DNA of 64,000 bases, taken from SZUA-547 sp963669315 (GTDB taxonomy: Bacteria; Pseudomonadota; Alphaproteobacteria; Rhodobacterales; Rhodobacteraceae). The notes beneath the pieces are model-generated. The model made no database searches, had not been told where the DNA came from, and saw only the letters and a program-made list of their open reading frames with translations. Made by a program: the position numbers and the translations under genes. The DNA lies in assembly GCA_963669315.1 (NCBI GenBank), contig OY770021.1, positions 1,798,001 through 1,862,000 of the forward strand, read 5' to 3'. Positions 1 through 8,671 of this stretch are shown one piece after another. Within the stretch, counting starts at the first letter, position 1. Each line of letters starts with the position of its first letter.

Positions 1-1105
1 CGATGATGTCGTCGAAGTCCAGCGCGCCCACGCGCGACTTGACGTCCTCAAACTCAGTCAAAACGGCGCGCGCCATGATGTGCAACGCGTTCGACAGCGC
101 GGCGCGCTTTATCGCCCGGACCTGATCCTGAAGGGCGAGAAAGCTACCCTGCGCCTTCGCGAGCAGCGGTCGAATCCAGGGGGCGGCGGCGTCGACATCC
201 TTGGTGGGCGCGCGGTCCAGTTTGCGCGGCCCGCCGTCCTTGGTCAGAAATAGCTCGGACGCGGCGTTGAAGATCTCGTCGGGGTCGGCGGACCTTGAGA
301 GCTTCGCGATATGCTCTGCATTCTTCTGGTCGGTCGTCTTGCCGGCCTGCATCGCCTGCACGGCCTGGTCCAGCGCCTGGCGATCCAACCGATCCCGCCA
401 CGCCGCCACCTCGGCGCGCCAATCGGCGTCCGGCGTAACACCGAGCGCCGCATACATTGCCGGCAATGCGTCGTCCGTCTCAAAAAGCTCCCGATGGTTC
501 GTCGTCTCATTGAACAGCGACTCAAACGATTCCTCTGCGTAGTGGTCGGTCAGCGCGTGAAAGGCTTCGGTGAGCGACGAATCTTCGCCCTCTGCAGCGC
601 GGATGATCGTCGCTTCCCGCGCCTCCGCTATCATCTCGCGCCTGCTGCGGTCGTCGAGCACCTCGAAGCGGGGCGACACGCCCGCCTCCATAGGAAAGCG
701 CCTTAGAACCGTTGCGCAAAATGCGTGGATCGTCTGGATCTTCAGCCCGCCAGGGGTCTCCAGCGCTTCGGCGAACAGGCGTCGCGAACGTGAGAGTACT
801 GATGAGTCTACAACGAGGTCGCCTTCTGATAACGCGCTGAGTTTCTTTAATAAATCACCATCATCCAGCATCGCCCATTCGCCCAGCATCGAAAACAGAC
901 GGTTCTGCATCTCGGCCGCGGCCGCGTTGGTGTAGGTCAGGCACAGGATTCGGTGCGGGTGGGCGCCTGCCAGCAGCATCCGCGCGACGCGCTCAATCAA
1001 TACGCGGGTCTTGCCGGAACCCGCATTGGCCGAAACCCAGGCGGAACCCGCAGGGTCGGCCGCGCGCAGCTGCGGAGTTCTGGGGTCATGCGCTTGCCCG
1101 CTCAC
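1..1105 (-). CDS. addA: AddA helicase-nuclease, N-terminal part (cut by window edge)
   Basis: N-terminal 368 codons of the AddA subunit of the AddAB double-strand-break repair helicase/nuclease; the rest lies beyond the left edge. The UvrD-like Walker A is visible as SANAGSGKT (residues about 25-33), followed by helicase motif Ia (LCLTYTNAAAAEM) and a later LDFDDII near the edge, typical of AddA/UvrD-family helicases. The start is a GTG at 1105-1103 that overlaps the addB stop (GTGA), so translation is probably coupled. AddAB replaces RecBCD in most alphaproteobacteria: it resects ends and loads RecA. No frameshift is seen in the visible part. The frame is continuously open from the GTG to position 1. 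Confidence 0.93.
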   Translation of the reverse strand, partial: MSGQAHDPRTPQLRAADPAGSAWVSANAGSGKTRVLIERVARMLLAGAHPHRILCLTYTNAAAAEMQNRLFSMLGEWAMLDDGDLLKKLSALSEGDLVVDSSVLSRSRRLFAEALETPGGLKIQTIHAFCATVLRRFPMEAGVSPRFEVLDDRSRREMIAEAREATIIRAAEGEDSSLTEAFHALTDHYAEESFESLFNETTNHRELFETDDALPAMYAALGVTPDADWRAEVAAWRDRLDRQALDQAVQAMQAGKTTDQKNAEHIAKLSRSADPDEIFNAASELFLTKDGGPRKLDRAPTKDVDAAAPWIRPLLAKAQGSFLALQDQVRAIKRAALSNALHIMARAVLTEFEDVKSRVGALDFDDII

Positions 1106-4100
1106 GATCCCGCCTCTCCCTCGCCATTCGCGCTCCACTCGGCGACGCGCGCCAGATGGTCATAGTCGCTGGAGTGAACGATCCGCTCTGGCCGGGCGCG
1201 ACTGACATAGGGCGTGGGCGGGTCGTCATAAGCCGCGATCAGGCGTCCCAACTGCGCCAATGACTCTCTCGCCTGTTCGCTCGCTGAGGCTTTTCTATCG
1301 ACCCGCTTTTCACCGCCTTCGCCGCCGAGCCTAAGGTAAGACAACAATTCGGCCGGCGCGGGTGGAATACCGTCAAATCCGCCAGCCTCGACGATCGCGG
1401 CCTCTAACGGTAGTTGTTTGGCGAAGGCGGCGACTTGCGGCTCAGAGGGGACGCCGCCGGTTTTGTAGTCGTAGACCGCATACCCCCCGCTCAGCAGCCG
1501 GTCGATCCGATCCGCTTTCGCCGTTAGGGTGAAATCGCCTGCAAGCGAGGGAAGGATAAGCTTCCCCAACTCCTCGATACCGACAGGTTTACCATGCTGG
1601 CGCCGGATTTCCTCGCCGGACAAAAACCACGGCGCGACTCGAGCGAGCCTGCGCTCCCACAACGCCCGCGCCGCGGGCCAGACGCTGACATCCCGCAGCG
1701 CCTCGGCCACGCATTTTCGCCAAATCGGCCAGGGATCCGCGGGAAATCCGTCCCGCGTGCCTGAAACGAACAGCTCTACTGCGCGATGTGCCACGGACCC
1801 CCGCTCTCTCGCATCCGGCGCGCGACCGATCGGGTCTATCGCACGTAGTCTGAGAATGCGCTCGGCATAAATCGCATAGGGATCCCGGATCAGCGTCTCT
1901 ACCCGCGTTACAGATAGCCGTCGGGGTCGGGCATTGACAGATGGACAAGGCTTCGGACGCGGAGCCGAGGCCGCCGCGGCGGATAATTTGTTAATCCTAG
2001 CAATACATAAGTAGACATCGCCCCGCTTTCGCATGGCGTCCAGCGACTCCGGGGCGGCGCCCTGAAGCAGATTTGTCAGCCGCTGCAACCAACGAGAAGC
2101 GACGGTTGCGGCCCCGTCGCGCTTTAGGGCGCGGGTCAGGACGACATCGGGCGCGCCGAGGCCCTGCGAGAAATCATGGGCGGAAAGGCCGATGCGCCGT
2201 TCCGCATCCGGCAGACCAGCCGCACGTCGCATTGGGCGACTGAACCAAGGGTCAAGGTCGCGCAGTTCAGGCCAGACGCCCTCGTCCAGACCGGCGAGGA
2301 TCACCCGGTCAGCGTGCTGCATGCGCGCCTCAAGCGGCCCAAAAATGGCGACGCGTGGGTGAACCCGGACGGGCTCTCTCGCCGCCTCGTCGCTCAGAAA
2401 CGCGTTCTGGATCCTGGCGTATTCGACTGCGGAGGCCTCGCCGAAGGCGTCGCCCGCCCGCTCAAGGGCTGAGAGCGCCTGTAAGGCCTCCTCGCCGTCC
2501 GCACCGCTCCAGAGAGCCGTCTGGCCGCCATCAGGCTCCCTCGCGGCGGAAAGCATCGTCGCGGCGCGCCGGTGGGCCGCGGCGCGGGCCGAAAGCGACG
2601 CGCTCGCGCCCTTGAGCGCTAGGAGGGGCGCCAGCGTGTTCTCAGTCTGGCCAATGACCCTGAGGGCCGCCTCAGCGCGCGTCTCACGACCCTTGCGCTC
2701 GGCCGCCCAGTCGGCCACAGCCGCGCGAATTGCTTCAAAGCCCGTCGCTGGCGTCGCACGACGGAGCGCCGCGATCTCCATCCAACGAACGCCATCTAGA
2801 TGCGCGCTCCGGCCGGCTCCGGCCGCGCACATCGGATGCTTGAGCAGCGATAGCAGGCGCAATGCCGCGCGGCGCCCATCCTCTATTTCCGCCGCCCAAT
2901 CCGCCAAAAGACCCAGAAACGCGCCCGGAGGCGTCAGCGACAGGGGTCGCCCGCCGGAATCATCCGCCTCGATATGGAAACCCGCCAGTTCCACCGCCAC
3001 GCGGCGCGCAAGTGTTCTGTCTGGAGTTACAAGCGCTACGCGGAGGCCGGGATGGGCGAGCGTCTCTCGAATAGCGAGCGCCGCCGCTTCGGCTTCTCGG
3101 CGGGAATCCGGGGCCTCGATTAAGCTGAGACCAGCCGTCGCATCCGGGGCGATTGCGGCCATCCGAGTTCTGTTCGCGCGCCATGCGTCTGTGACCGGGG
3201 CCGGGCGCAACGCTTCTGCGACAACTTCGGTCCGATGCAACAGTCCCCTGTCTGCTTTTTCCAAAGATCGCCAGGGCCGTATCTCATCGTTTGACAGATC
3301 AAGCGACTCCACGAAACTCAGCATCGCGGCCTGTGGGTGTTCGGCGGTGATGTTTCGCCTGGCGGCCTCGTCCAAGCGCGGATCAAAACCCGGCAGGATA
3401 ACTGCGCCCTGCGGAAGCCGGGCGATAGCGCGCAGCAATCGCGCGGCTCCAGGGCGAGAGGCGGTCGACCCGACGGCAAGCACAGGGTGAGTAGGAGGAT
3501 CAGATGCCCATCGTCGGATCAGGTCGTCGATCGAGGAGTCAAGTCGCTCCGCCGGATCCGGCGCGCCGTCGAGATGCGCGTCGGCCCATGCCCGCCACTC
3601 CGATTGCGCAGTTTGCAGGACAAGGCGAGAAATCTCCCAATGCGCGGCGTGGTTATCCGGCGCCACCGCGCTTAGCCGGTCAATATCGGCGCGATGCTCC
3701 TGCAGTTCATCGACCATCGCAGAAACGAGATCGGCCAACGGCAGGGCGGCGGAAGGCGGGCCCAACCGACCTTTGGCGCGATCTAGAATTTCTTTCACGA
3801 TGCGAGCCAGTCGCAGACGTCGTATCAGCGGGTCGGCGACAGGACCTGCATTGGCCGCAAAGCGGGGATCGAGGCCCAACTCGCCAATAATCCTGAATTC
3901 GGGGGAGAAGCCGGCCGGGCCGAGGCGCTCACGTAGGGCTTGTGTCAGAGAGCGCGCCGCCCGGCGGGTGTTGGTAAAGACCGTCACGCGCGCCATTGCC
4001 TCTGGCGGCGCCTCCACATGCGTGCGGTCGATCAGGCCGGAGGCAAAACAATTGGCGAAATCGGCGGCGGCGGGAATGTAAAAAACCCGCGACCCGTCGG

Positions 4101-4116
4101 CGCCAAAGAGGCTCAC
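1102..4116 (-). CDS. addB: AddB, double-strand break repair nuclease subunit
   Basis: 1004-residue AddB partner of AddA, the usual size for the alphaproteobacterial form. The N-terminus has a degenerate helicase-like fold. Near the C-terminus is the PD-(D/E)XK nuclease domain: GSVAHRAVELF, then the catalytic AVYDYKTGG stretch and a downstream QLPLEA motif. In the family, AddB nuclease nicks one strand during resection while AddA cuts the other. The GTG start at 4116 overlaps the murU stop, and the stop overlaps the addA start, so the two subunits are translated from one message. Identification rests on the nuclease motif, length and tight linkage to addA. Confidence 0.93.
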   Translation of the reverse strand: MSLFGADGSRVFYIPAAADFANCFASGLIDRTHVEAPPEAMARVTVFTNTRRAARSLTQALRERLGPAGFSPEFRIIGELGLDPRFAANAGPVADPLIRRLRLARIVKEILDRAKGRLGPPSAALPLADLVSAMVDELQEHRADIDRLSAVAPDNHAAHWEISRLVLQTAQSEWRAWADAHLDGAPDPAERLDSSIDDLIRRWASDPPTHPVLAVGSTASRPGAARLLRAIARLPQGAVILPGFDPRLDEAARRNITAEHPQAAMLSFVESLDLSNDEIRPWRSLEKADRGLLHRTEVVAEALRPAPVTDAWRANRTRMAAIAPDATAGLSLIEAPDSRREAEAAALAIRETLAHPGLRVALVTPDRTLARRVAVELAGFHIEADDSGGRPLSLTPPGAFLGLLADWAAEIEDGRRAALRLLSLLKHPMCAAGAGRSAHLDGVRWMEIAALRRATPATGFEAIRAAVADWAAERKGRETRAEAALRVIGQTENTLAPLLALKGASASLSARAAAHRRAATMLSAAREPDGGQTALWSGADGEEALQALSALERAGDAFGEASAVEYARIQNAFLSDEAAREPVRVHPRVAIFGPLEARMQHADRVILAGLDEGVWPELRDLDPWFSRPMRRAAGLPDAERRIGLSAHDFSQGLGAPDVVLTRALKRDGAATVASRWLQRLTNLLQGAAPESLDAMRKRGDVYLCIARINKLSAAAASAPRPKPCPSVNARPRRLSVTRVETLIRDPYAIYAERILRLRAIDPIGRAPDARERGSVAHRAVELFVSGTRDGFPADPWPIWRKCVAEALRDVSVWPAARALWERRLARVAPWFLSGEEIRRQHGKPVGIEELGKLILPSLAGDFTLTAKADRIDRLLSGGYAVYDYKTGGVPSEPQVAAFAKQLPLEAAIVEAGGFDGIPPAPAELLSYLRLGGEGGEKRVDRKASASEQARESLAQLGRLIAAYDDPPTPYVSRARPERIVHSSDYDHLARVAEWSANGEGEAGS

Positions 4117-4856
4117 GCCCGGATCTCCGAAGAATTCCGGTCAGCCAGGACCGCCTCGGTCGCGGCCTCAAGTCCCGCGGGCGTGCCGACATCGACCCAG
4201 CCACCCGCGTACACGATGGCCTTAAGGCGGCCCGACTCCTCCGCCTCAAGCCAGATCTCCCGTTGCGAGAAAGGGATTGCTGCGCGCCCCGCGAATGTCC
4301 TTGGGTGTAATATCTGCGCGCTGGTGAAGACATAGGGCGCGCTGGGCGCCTCGCCCCGGCGCCGGGGGATATAGACCGGTGAGTTTCCACGTAGGAAGTA
4401 GTCGCCTGCCCGGGTGTATGCGATCGCGCTCGAGATGGGCGCCATCAGCATCAGCGCCTCCATCGCATCGCCATCCCATGCTTCGGCCAGCGGCCGCAGC
4501 GGCGGGGCGCCGGTCCAGATGGAATCGCTGGACAGCACATATATCGGGTCCGGGCCCAGCAGGGGCGCCGCCTTCGCCAGCCCGCCGCCGGTGTCCAGCA
4601 GCGCCCCCGTTTCATCCGAGATCAAAATCTCCGCATCTGTTCGCCGGGACAGGTGATCGCGGATCAAGTCGCCGAGATAATGGAGATTGACGATCACGCG
4701 AGACGCGCCCGCCTCAACGACGCGATCAATCGCATGATCGATCAGGGTTTGTCCGGCTACTCGCAACATTGGCTTCGGGCGATGATTTGTCAGCGGGCGC
4801 ATTCGCGTTCCCAACCCGGCTGCGAGTATCATCGCTGTATGCGGCGCTTCAGTCAC
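4113..4856 (-). CDS. murU: MurNAc-1-phosphate uridylyltransferase-like (MurU)
   Basis: 247-residue nucleotidyltransferase with the sugar-nucleotide pyrophosphorylase signature at its N-terminus (ILAAGLGTRMRPLT followed by RPKPMLRV). Next to an AmgK-type kinase, the best assignment is MurU, which makes UDP-MurNAc from MurNAc-1-phosphate in the peptidoglycan recycling route that bypasses MurA. The GTG start at 4856 overlaps the amgK stop, and the stop overlaps addB. Known alternatives are glucose-1-phosphate or mannose-1-phosphate transferases, which share the motif; context decides. Cytoplasmic, single domain. Confidence 0.8.
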   Translation of the reverse strand: MTEAPHTAMILAAGLGTRMRPLTNHRPKPMLRVAGQTLIDHAIDRVVEAGASRVIVNLHYLGDLIRDHLSRRTDAEILISDETGALLDTGGGLAKAAPLLGPDPIYVLSSDSIWTGAPPLRPLAEAWDGDAMEALMLMAPISSAIAYTRAGDYFLRGNSPVYIPRRRGEAPSAPYVFTSAQILHPRTFAGRAAIPFSQREIWLEAEESGRLKAIVYAGGWVDVGTPAGLEAATEAVLADRNSSEIRA

Positions 4857-5911
4857 GGTCGCTCCTTCCGGTCTGCGTAGACCTTTGCGAGCGTCGTTGC
4901 GTCGGGCGCCGGTGCATATGCGGCAGCAAAACTCTCCAGTTTACTCAATTCTGGATGCGACAAATCTTGACGAATATGTCTCCAAACTCTTGGAATCAAA
5001 CTTAAATAGTCGGGCTTACCGTCCCGAAGCCATAACCGGGCGAATATGCCGACGATCTTGAGATTCCGCTGTGCGCCAAGCGCGGCGTAGGCGGCGTCGA
5101 ACTCAGTGCGTTCTGTAATCGAGAGGTCCGCCACATCTGAATAGCGCGCGCGTAGCCTGGCCGCCATGGTGGGCGATACATCCCGTCGCGCATCTTCGAG
5201 CAGCGAAACGAGGTCATAGGCCGGATGACCGCGACGCGCGTCCTGATAGTCCAACAGTCCGACCGCGGCGAGGCCCGGACGAGCCGGCAGCCAGATCAGG
5301 TTTTCAGCATGGTAATCCCGCAGCACAAGCGCGCCCCGCGCGCTGGCGACGGGCGCGCACGCTTCATCGAGCAGAGCGTCGAACTCCGCCACAACGTCGG
5401 GGGAGGGCGCGGGCCCGGCTGCGGCCCACCACCAGTCCCGGAATATCGCGCCCTCGAAGGACAGGAATGCCGCGTCATAGGGCGGAATCGGAATGTCCTC
5501 GCCATCTGCCGCCAATACGGTGGGGGCGGGCGATGCGGCGAGGGCGGCGAGCAGATCGACCGAGCGCGCATAGATATCGAACTCAATCTCGGGCCGATCC
5601 GACGCAACGCGTGCGAACAGATCATCGCCAAGGTCTTCGAGCAACAGGAATCCCGCCTCGTGATCAGCAGACAGGATCTCCGGCGCGCTAAATCCGAACG
5701 ATTGAAGGTGCTCCGTCATAGCCGTAAAGCGCCGCGTATCGTTGACGTCGCTCGGGGGCGCGTCCATCAGCACGGCGCTGACCCCCGCCGGTCCATCGAC
5801 CAGGCGCTCATATCGCCGGGCTGATGCATCCCCGGCCAGCGGCGTCGGTTTGGCGCGGCTCCAGCCCGCCTCCGCCAAAAGCCTGGATTTCGCCTCGTCT
5901 CTCTCGCTCAC
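4853..5911 (-). CDS. amgK: AmgK-like anomeric MurNAc/GlcNAc kinase (APH fold)
   Basis: 352-residue aminoglycoside-phosphotransferase-fold kinase. The catalytic loop is LRDYHAENLIWL and the metal-binding motif is GLLDYQDARRG, as in AmgK proteins that phosphorylate the anomeric hydroxyl of MurNAc or GlcNAc. The frame is open further upstream, but the GTG at 5911 is preferred: it overlaps the tsaE stop and has a strong AAGGAGG-type ribosome site just upstream. The next gene is the MurU-like uridylyltransferase, so the pair forms the two-step salvage of MurNAc to UDP-MurNAc. In other bacteria this pathway lowers fosfomycin sensitivity. Confidence 0.8.
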   Translation of the reverse strand: MSERDEAKSRLLAEAGWSRAKPTPLAGDASARRYERLVDGPAGVSAVLMDAPPSDVNDTRRFTAMTEHLQSFGFSAPEILSADHEAGFLLLEDLGDDLFARVASDRPEIEFDIYARSVDLLAALAASPAPTVLAADGEDIPIPPYDAAFLSFEGAIFRDWWWAAAGPAPSPDVVAEFDALLDEACAPVASARGALVLRDYHAENLIWLPARPGLAAVGLLDYQDARRGHPAYDLVSLLEDARRDVSPTMAARLRARYSDVADLSITERTEFDAAYAALGAQRNLKIVGIFARLWLRDGKPDYLSLIPRVWRHIRQDLSHPELSKLESFAAAYAPAPDATTLAKVYADRKERP

Positions 5912-6447
5912 GCCGCCTCCTTCGCCGCGATCAGCGCCGGGGTCCAGCCCGAACCGACCGCAGTCAGGGTCAAAAGGCGACCATCGCCATCTGGCGGAAG
6001 GTCCAGATGCGCGATCAGCCGGCGCGTCGGCGTCAGATCGCTCAACCGTTCCGGCCACTCCACCATAGTAATTGCGTCGTCGAACGCGCCGTCCAGGCCC
6101 AACTCCAGCGCTTCTTCCGGTGTGGACAGGCGATAGAGATCGACATGCCAGACCTCCGCGCGCTTGGCGCCGTAGACCTGCACCAGCGTAAAAGTGGGAG
6201 AGGGGATATCCTCAGCCCGCCCGTCCTCTGCCAGAAGAGCACGAATAGCGGCGCGGGCGAGAGCCGATTTCCCTGCGCCCAGATCGCCTTCCAGCAAGAT
6301 GCAGTCGCCAGGGTTCAGGGCGCTCGCCAGCGCGGCGCCGACGCGCTCAGTCGCGTCGTCATCAGGCAGAAACAGGGACAGCGGCGAAGGCGAGTGAACC
6401 GCTTCCGTCCGTTTTGCTCCAACATGGTCCCGCCCGCTCATGTCCAC
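5908..6447 (-). CDS. tsaE: TsaE, tRNA t6A-modification ATPase
   Basis: 179-residue P-loop ATPase of the TsaBDE complex that makes N6-threonylcarbamoyladenosine on ANN-decoding tRNAs. Family motifs are present: Walker A EGDLGAGKSALAR, the SPTFTLVQVY switch region, HVDLYRL and VEWPERL. Length is near the family norm (about 150-170) with a slightly longer N-terminus; an internal ATG two codons downstream of the first is an alternative start. It lies between the PAS gene (76-nt gap) and amgK (4-nt overlap) on the same strand. Confidence 0.92.
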   Translation of the reverse strand: MDMSGRDHVGAKRTEAVHSPSPLSLFLPDDDATERVGAALASALNPGDCILLEGDLGAGKSALARAAIRALLAEDGRAEDIPSPTFTLVQVYGAKRAEVWHVDLYRLSTPEEALELGLDGAFDDAITMVEWPERLSDLTPTRRLIAHLDLPPDGDGRLLTLTAVGSGWTPALIAAKEAA

Positions 6448-6523
6448 CTGCTCGTATTTCCGGCGCGCCTTTCCTTGATTGGTATCGCGAAGGCCCGGCG
6501 GTGGAAAGCGGGTCGGGGCCGGA

Positions 6524-8560
6524 TCAGAGTACAGCGCCGGTCAGTGTTATGGTTCGCAGGCCGCCCTCGTCCCTAACGGCCAATGTCGCTCCGATTCGAT
6601 GGGCCAAAGCCAGAGCGCGAATAAGCCGCTCCGTCGGCGGCGGACGGTCAACCGGGCCGTCTGTTTGAGCAATCAGAGTCGCGGCGACCCCGTCCGCTCC
6701 GTCCGGTTCGGCGCGTCGTGCGGCCAAACGCAGCGTACAGCCCGGCGGAAGGTCATCGAGCGCGGCCAATGACATCGCCTGTGCGATCTGGCGCAGCGAT
6801 TCAGCGTCGCCTGGGAACGCCGCCCCATCGCTTTCGTCCACCTGTTCCAAGCGAGCTTCAGCAGTCCACAAAGCGCGAGACAGAAGATCGGCGGTCGTGG
6901 CCAGCAGAGAGGATGCTCGCAGCGGATCCCCGCCCTCGGCCTCCGGACTGGCTGCAAGCTGCTCCAGCTCAGCGATAGACTTGGCCATATCCACCGTGGC
7001 TGCGAGAATCGCCTGCGATTGCTGGCGTCGCTCCGGGTCCAGGCAGTCGAGCGTCATCAGTTCGGCGAATCCGCTGATCGAGGTCAGCGCTGTGCGAAGC
7101 TTGACGGATGCGCAATCGGCCAGCGCAGCGCGCAACTCGGCGGCGGCGGCCAACGCTTCCCCCCGCTCCCGCAGCGCGGTTTCGGCCTGCTGCGCGGCGG
7201 TGCAGTCATCTATGCGCGCGAGGGTCGATCCGTCCGGCATTGGGGCGGCGGCGGCCTGAAGCACCCGACCGCCAAGCCGAAAGCGACGCTCGGTCGTGTC
7301 AGGCGATCCGCTGGTCACTGCGCGGCGCAACGCTCGCCACGCCTCTGCGGCTGGACCGTCGGTCTCTGGCGCGGGGATGGATCCGATATGGACGCCGACG
7401 CTGGCCTGCGCGGGCCGGAGCGTCCAAAATTCGACGTAGGCCGGGTTCACCAGCCGCAACCGCCCGTCCGGATCGAACATCGCGACGCCACCATTCAGAG
7501 CGTGAAGCGTTTTGCGCTGAATGCTGACGATGCGCCGAGAACGCCGTTCCAAAGCGATCTCTGCAGAGACGTCGCGAAAGCTCAGTATCGTTCGCGCGGC
7601 GTCATCGACCCGCCGCTCCAGGCGAACAGCGTTTCCATTCGCCAGATGCCAGTCATCCTCTGCCGGCGCCTCGGCAAGCGGGTCGGCCCATCCGGATATC
7701 TCATCCCGCCAGAGCGCATAGTTCGCGACGGCCGGCAGGCGGCCCGATTCGCGCATCCTGTCGAGCAAATACTCGATGCGGGGGCCGTCGGACAGAAAGC
7801 CCTCGGGAAGGCGCCAGAACCCGGCGAACGCCGCGTTGGCGTACATCAACCGGCGTCCCGCGCCGAAGACGGCGACGCATGCGGAGATCTGATCGATCGC
7901 GGCGCAGGCCGCGCCGATATCGCGCGCCGGACCGTCGTCGCCGTCAGCCTCAGAATCCTTGGAGAGAAAGGTCGCAAAACCTAACCCGCCGGGCGATTCC
8001 GTGGCCGTCAGAATGTGGTTGTCCGCCCCCGTCACGCGCAGGCTTTGATCCGCGTCTGTCGCGGCTGCCGTCGCCCAAGCGGCGCGCAATCGTGCATCGG
8101 TCAGGTCCAGGCCGAAGCGGTCGCATGCATCGTTGCGCCAACGCTCCGCGCCGTCCTGTCCGCGGAGCCATATGGGGTGCGCGGTAGCCGCGGCCGCCGC
8201 GGCGATAGCTTCGGTTTCGGGCGCGCCTGCGGGCGCTGAAGAAAGGAGCAGAGTCATCGCAATACGTCGGCCCTCCGGCCGGGCGGCGACCATGATGCGT
8301 GCGCCGTCTGTTCGGGTTCCGGCGGCCTCGACTGTGCGCCCGGTGCAAATCGCAGCGCGTAATTCGCTCTCAAGGGCCGGATCCTCGACGCATAGACCGC
8401 TCAAAAGACGGGCCAAGTCATCTGAACCGGCGCCGGCTGCGATTAAAGAGCAGGCGGCCGGATCCGCGGTTTGTACTCGGAGGCCCGCCCAGGTCAGCGA
8501 CATTGCTTTTTCGGCGCTCGATGAAATCGGAGTAGCTGAGAGTTGAGCGGATGTGTTCAT
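6524..8560 (-). CDS. PAS-domain sensor protein with a degenerate histidine-kinase core
   Basis: 678-residue soluble protein downstream of regB on the same strand. Two PAS-like domains are readable, at about residues 215-340 (ending ILSFRDVSAEIALERR) and 345-460 (FDPDGRLRLVNPAYVEFW). They are followed by a DHp-like helix at about 475-535 containing CASVKLRTALTSISGFAEL. In an active kinase this would read S-H-E-L-R-T-P-L; here the phosphoacceptor position is Val486. The C-terminal part (about 555-678) keeps an ATPase-like outline (ALAHRIGATLAVRDEGG) but no N box or DxGxG box could be found. It therefore looks like a pseudokinase or scaffold, perhaps tuning RegB or another kinase; that role is inference. 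Many Ala residues, no membrane segments, no signal peptide. Confidence 0.72.
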   Translation of the reverse strand: MNTSAQLSATPISSSAEKAMSLTWAGLRVQTADPAACSLIAAGAGSDDLARLLSGLCVEDPALESELRAAICTGRTVEAAGTRTDGARIMVAARPEGRRIAMTLLLSSAPAGAPETEAIAAAAAATAHPIWLRGQDGAERWRNDACDRFGLDLTDARLRAAWATAAATDADQSLRVTGADNHILTATESPGGLGFATFLSKDSEADGDDGPARDIGAACAAIDQISACVAVFGAGRRLMYANAAFAGFWRLPEGFLSDGPRIEYLLDRMRESGRLPAVANYALWRDEISGWADPLAEAPAEDDWHLANGNAVRLERRVDDAARTILSFRDVSAEIALERRSRRIVSIQRKTLHALNGGVAMFDPDGRLRLVNPAYVEFWTLRPAQASVGVHIGSIPAPETDGPAAEAWRALRRAVTSGSPDTTERRFRLGGRVLQAAAAPMPDGSTLARIDDCTAAQQAETALRERGEALAAAAELRAALADCASVKLRTALTSISGFAELMTLDCLDPERRQQSQAILAATVDMAKSIAELEQLAASPEAEGGDPLRASSLLATTADLLSRALWTAEARLEQVDESDGAAFPGDAESLRQIAQAMSLAALDDLPPGCTLRLAARRAEPDGADGVAATLIAQTDGPVDRPPPTERLIRALALAHRIGATLAVRDEGGLRTITLTGAVL

Positions 8561-8671
8561 GTCCCACCTTGGCGCTCGACAATCCCGCGACCACGCCAGA
8601 ACGGTGGATAGGGCGCGGGAGGCGAAACGAATCGCTTAAAACAACCTATAATTGTTATTATTGGCGCGAAA

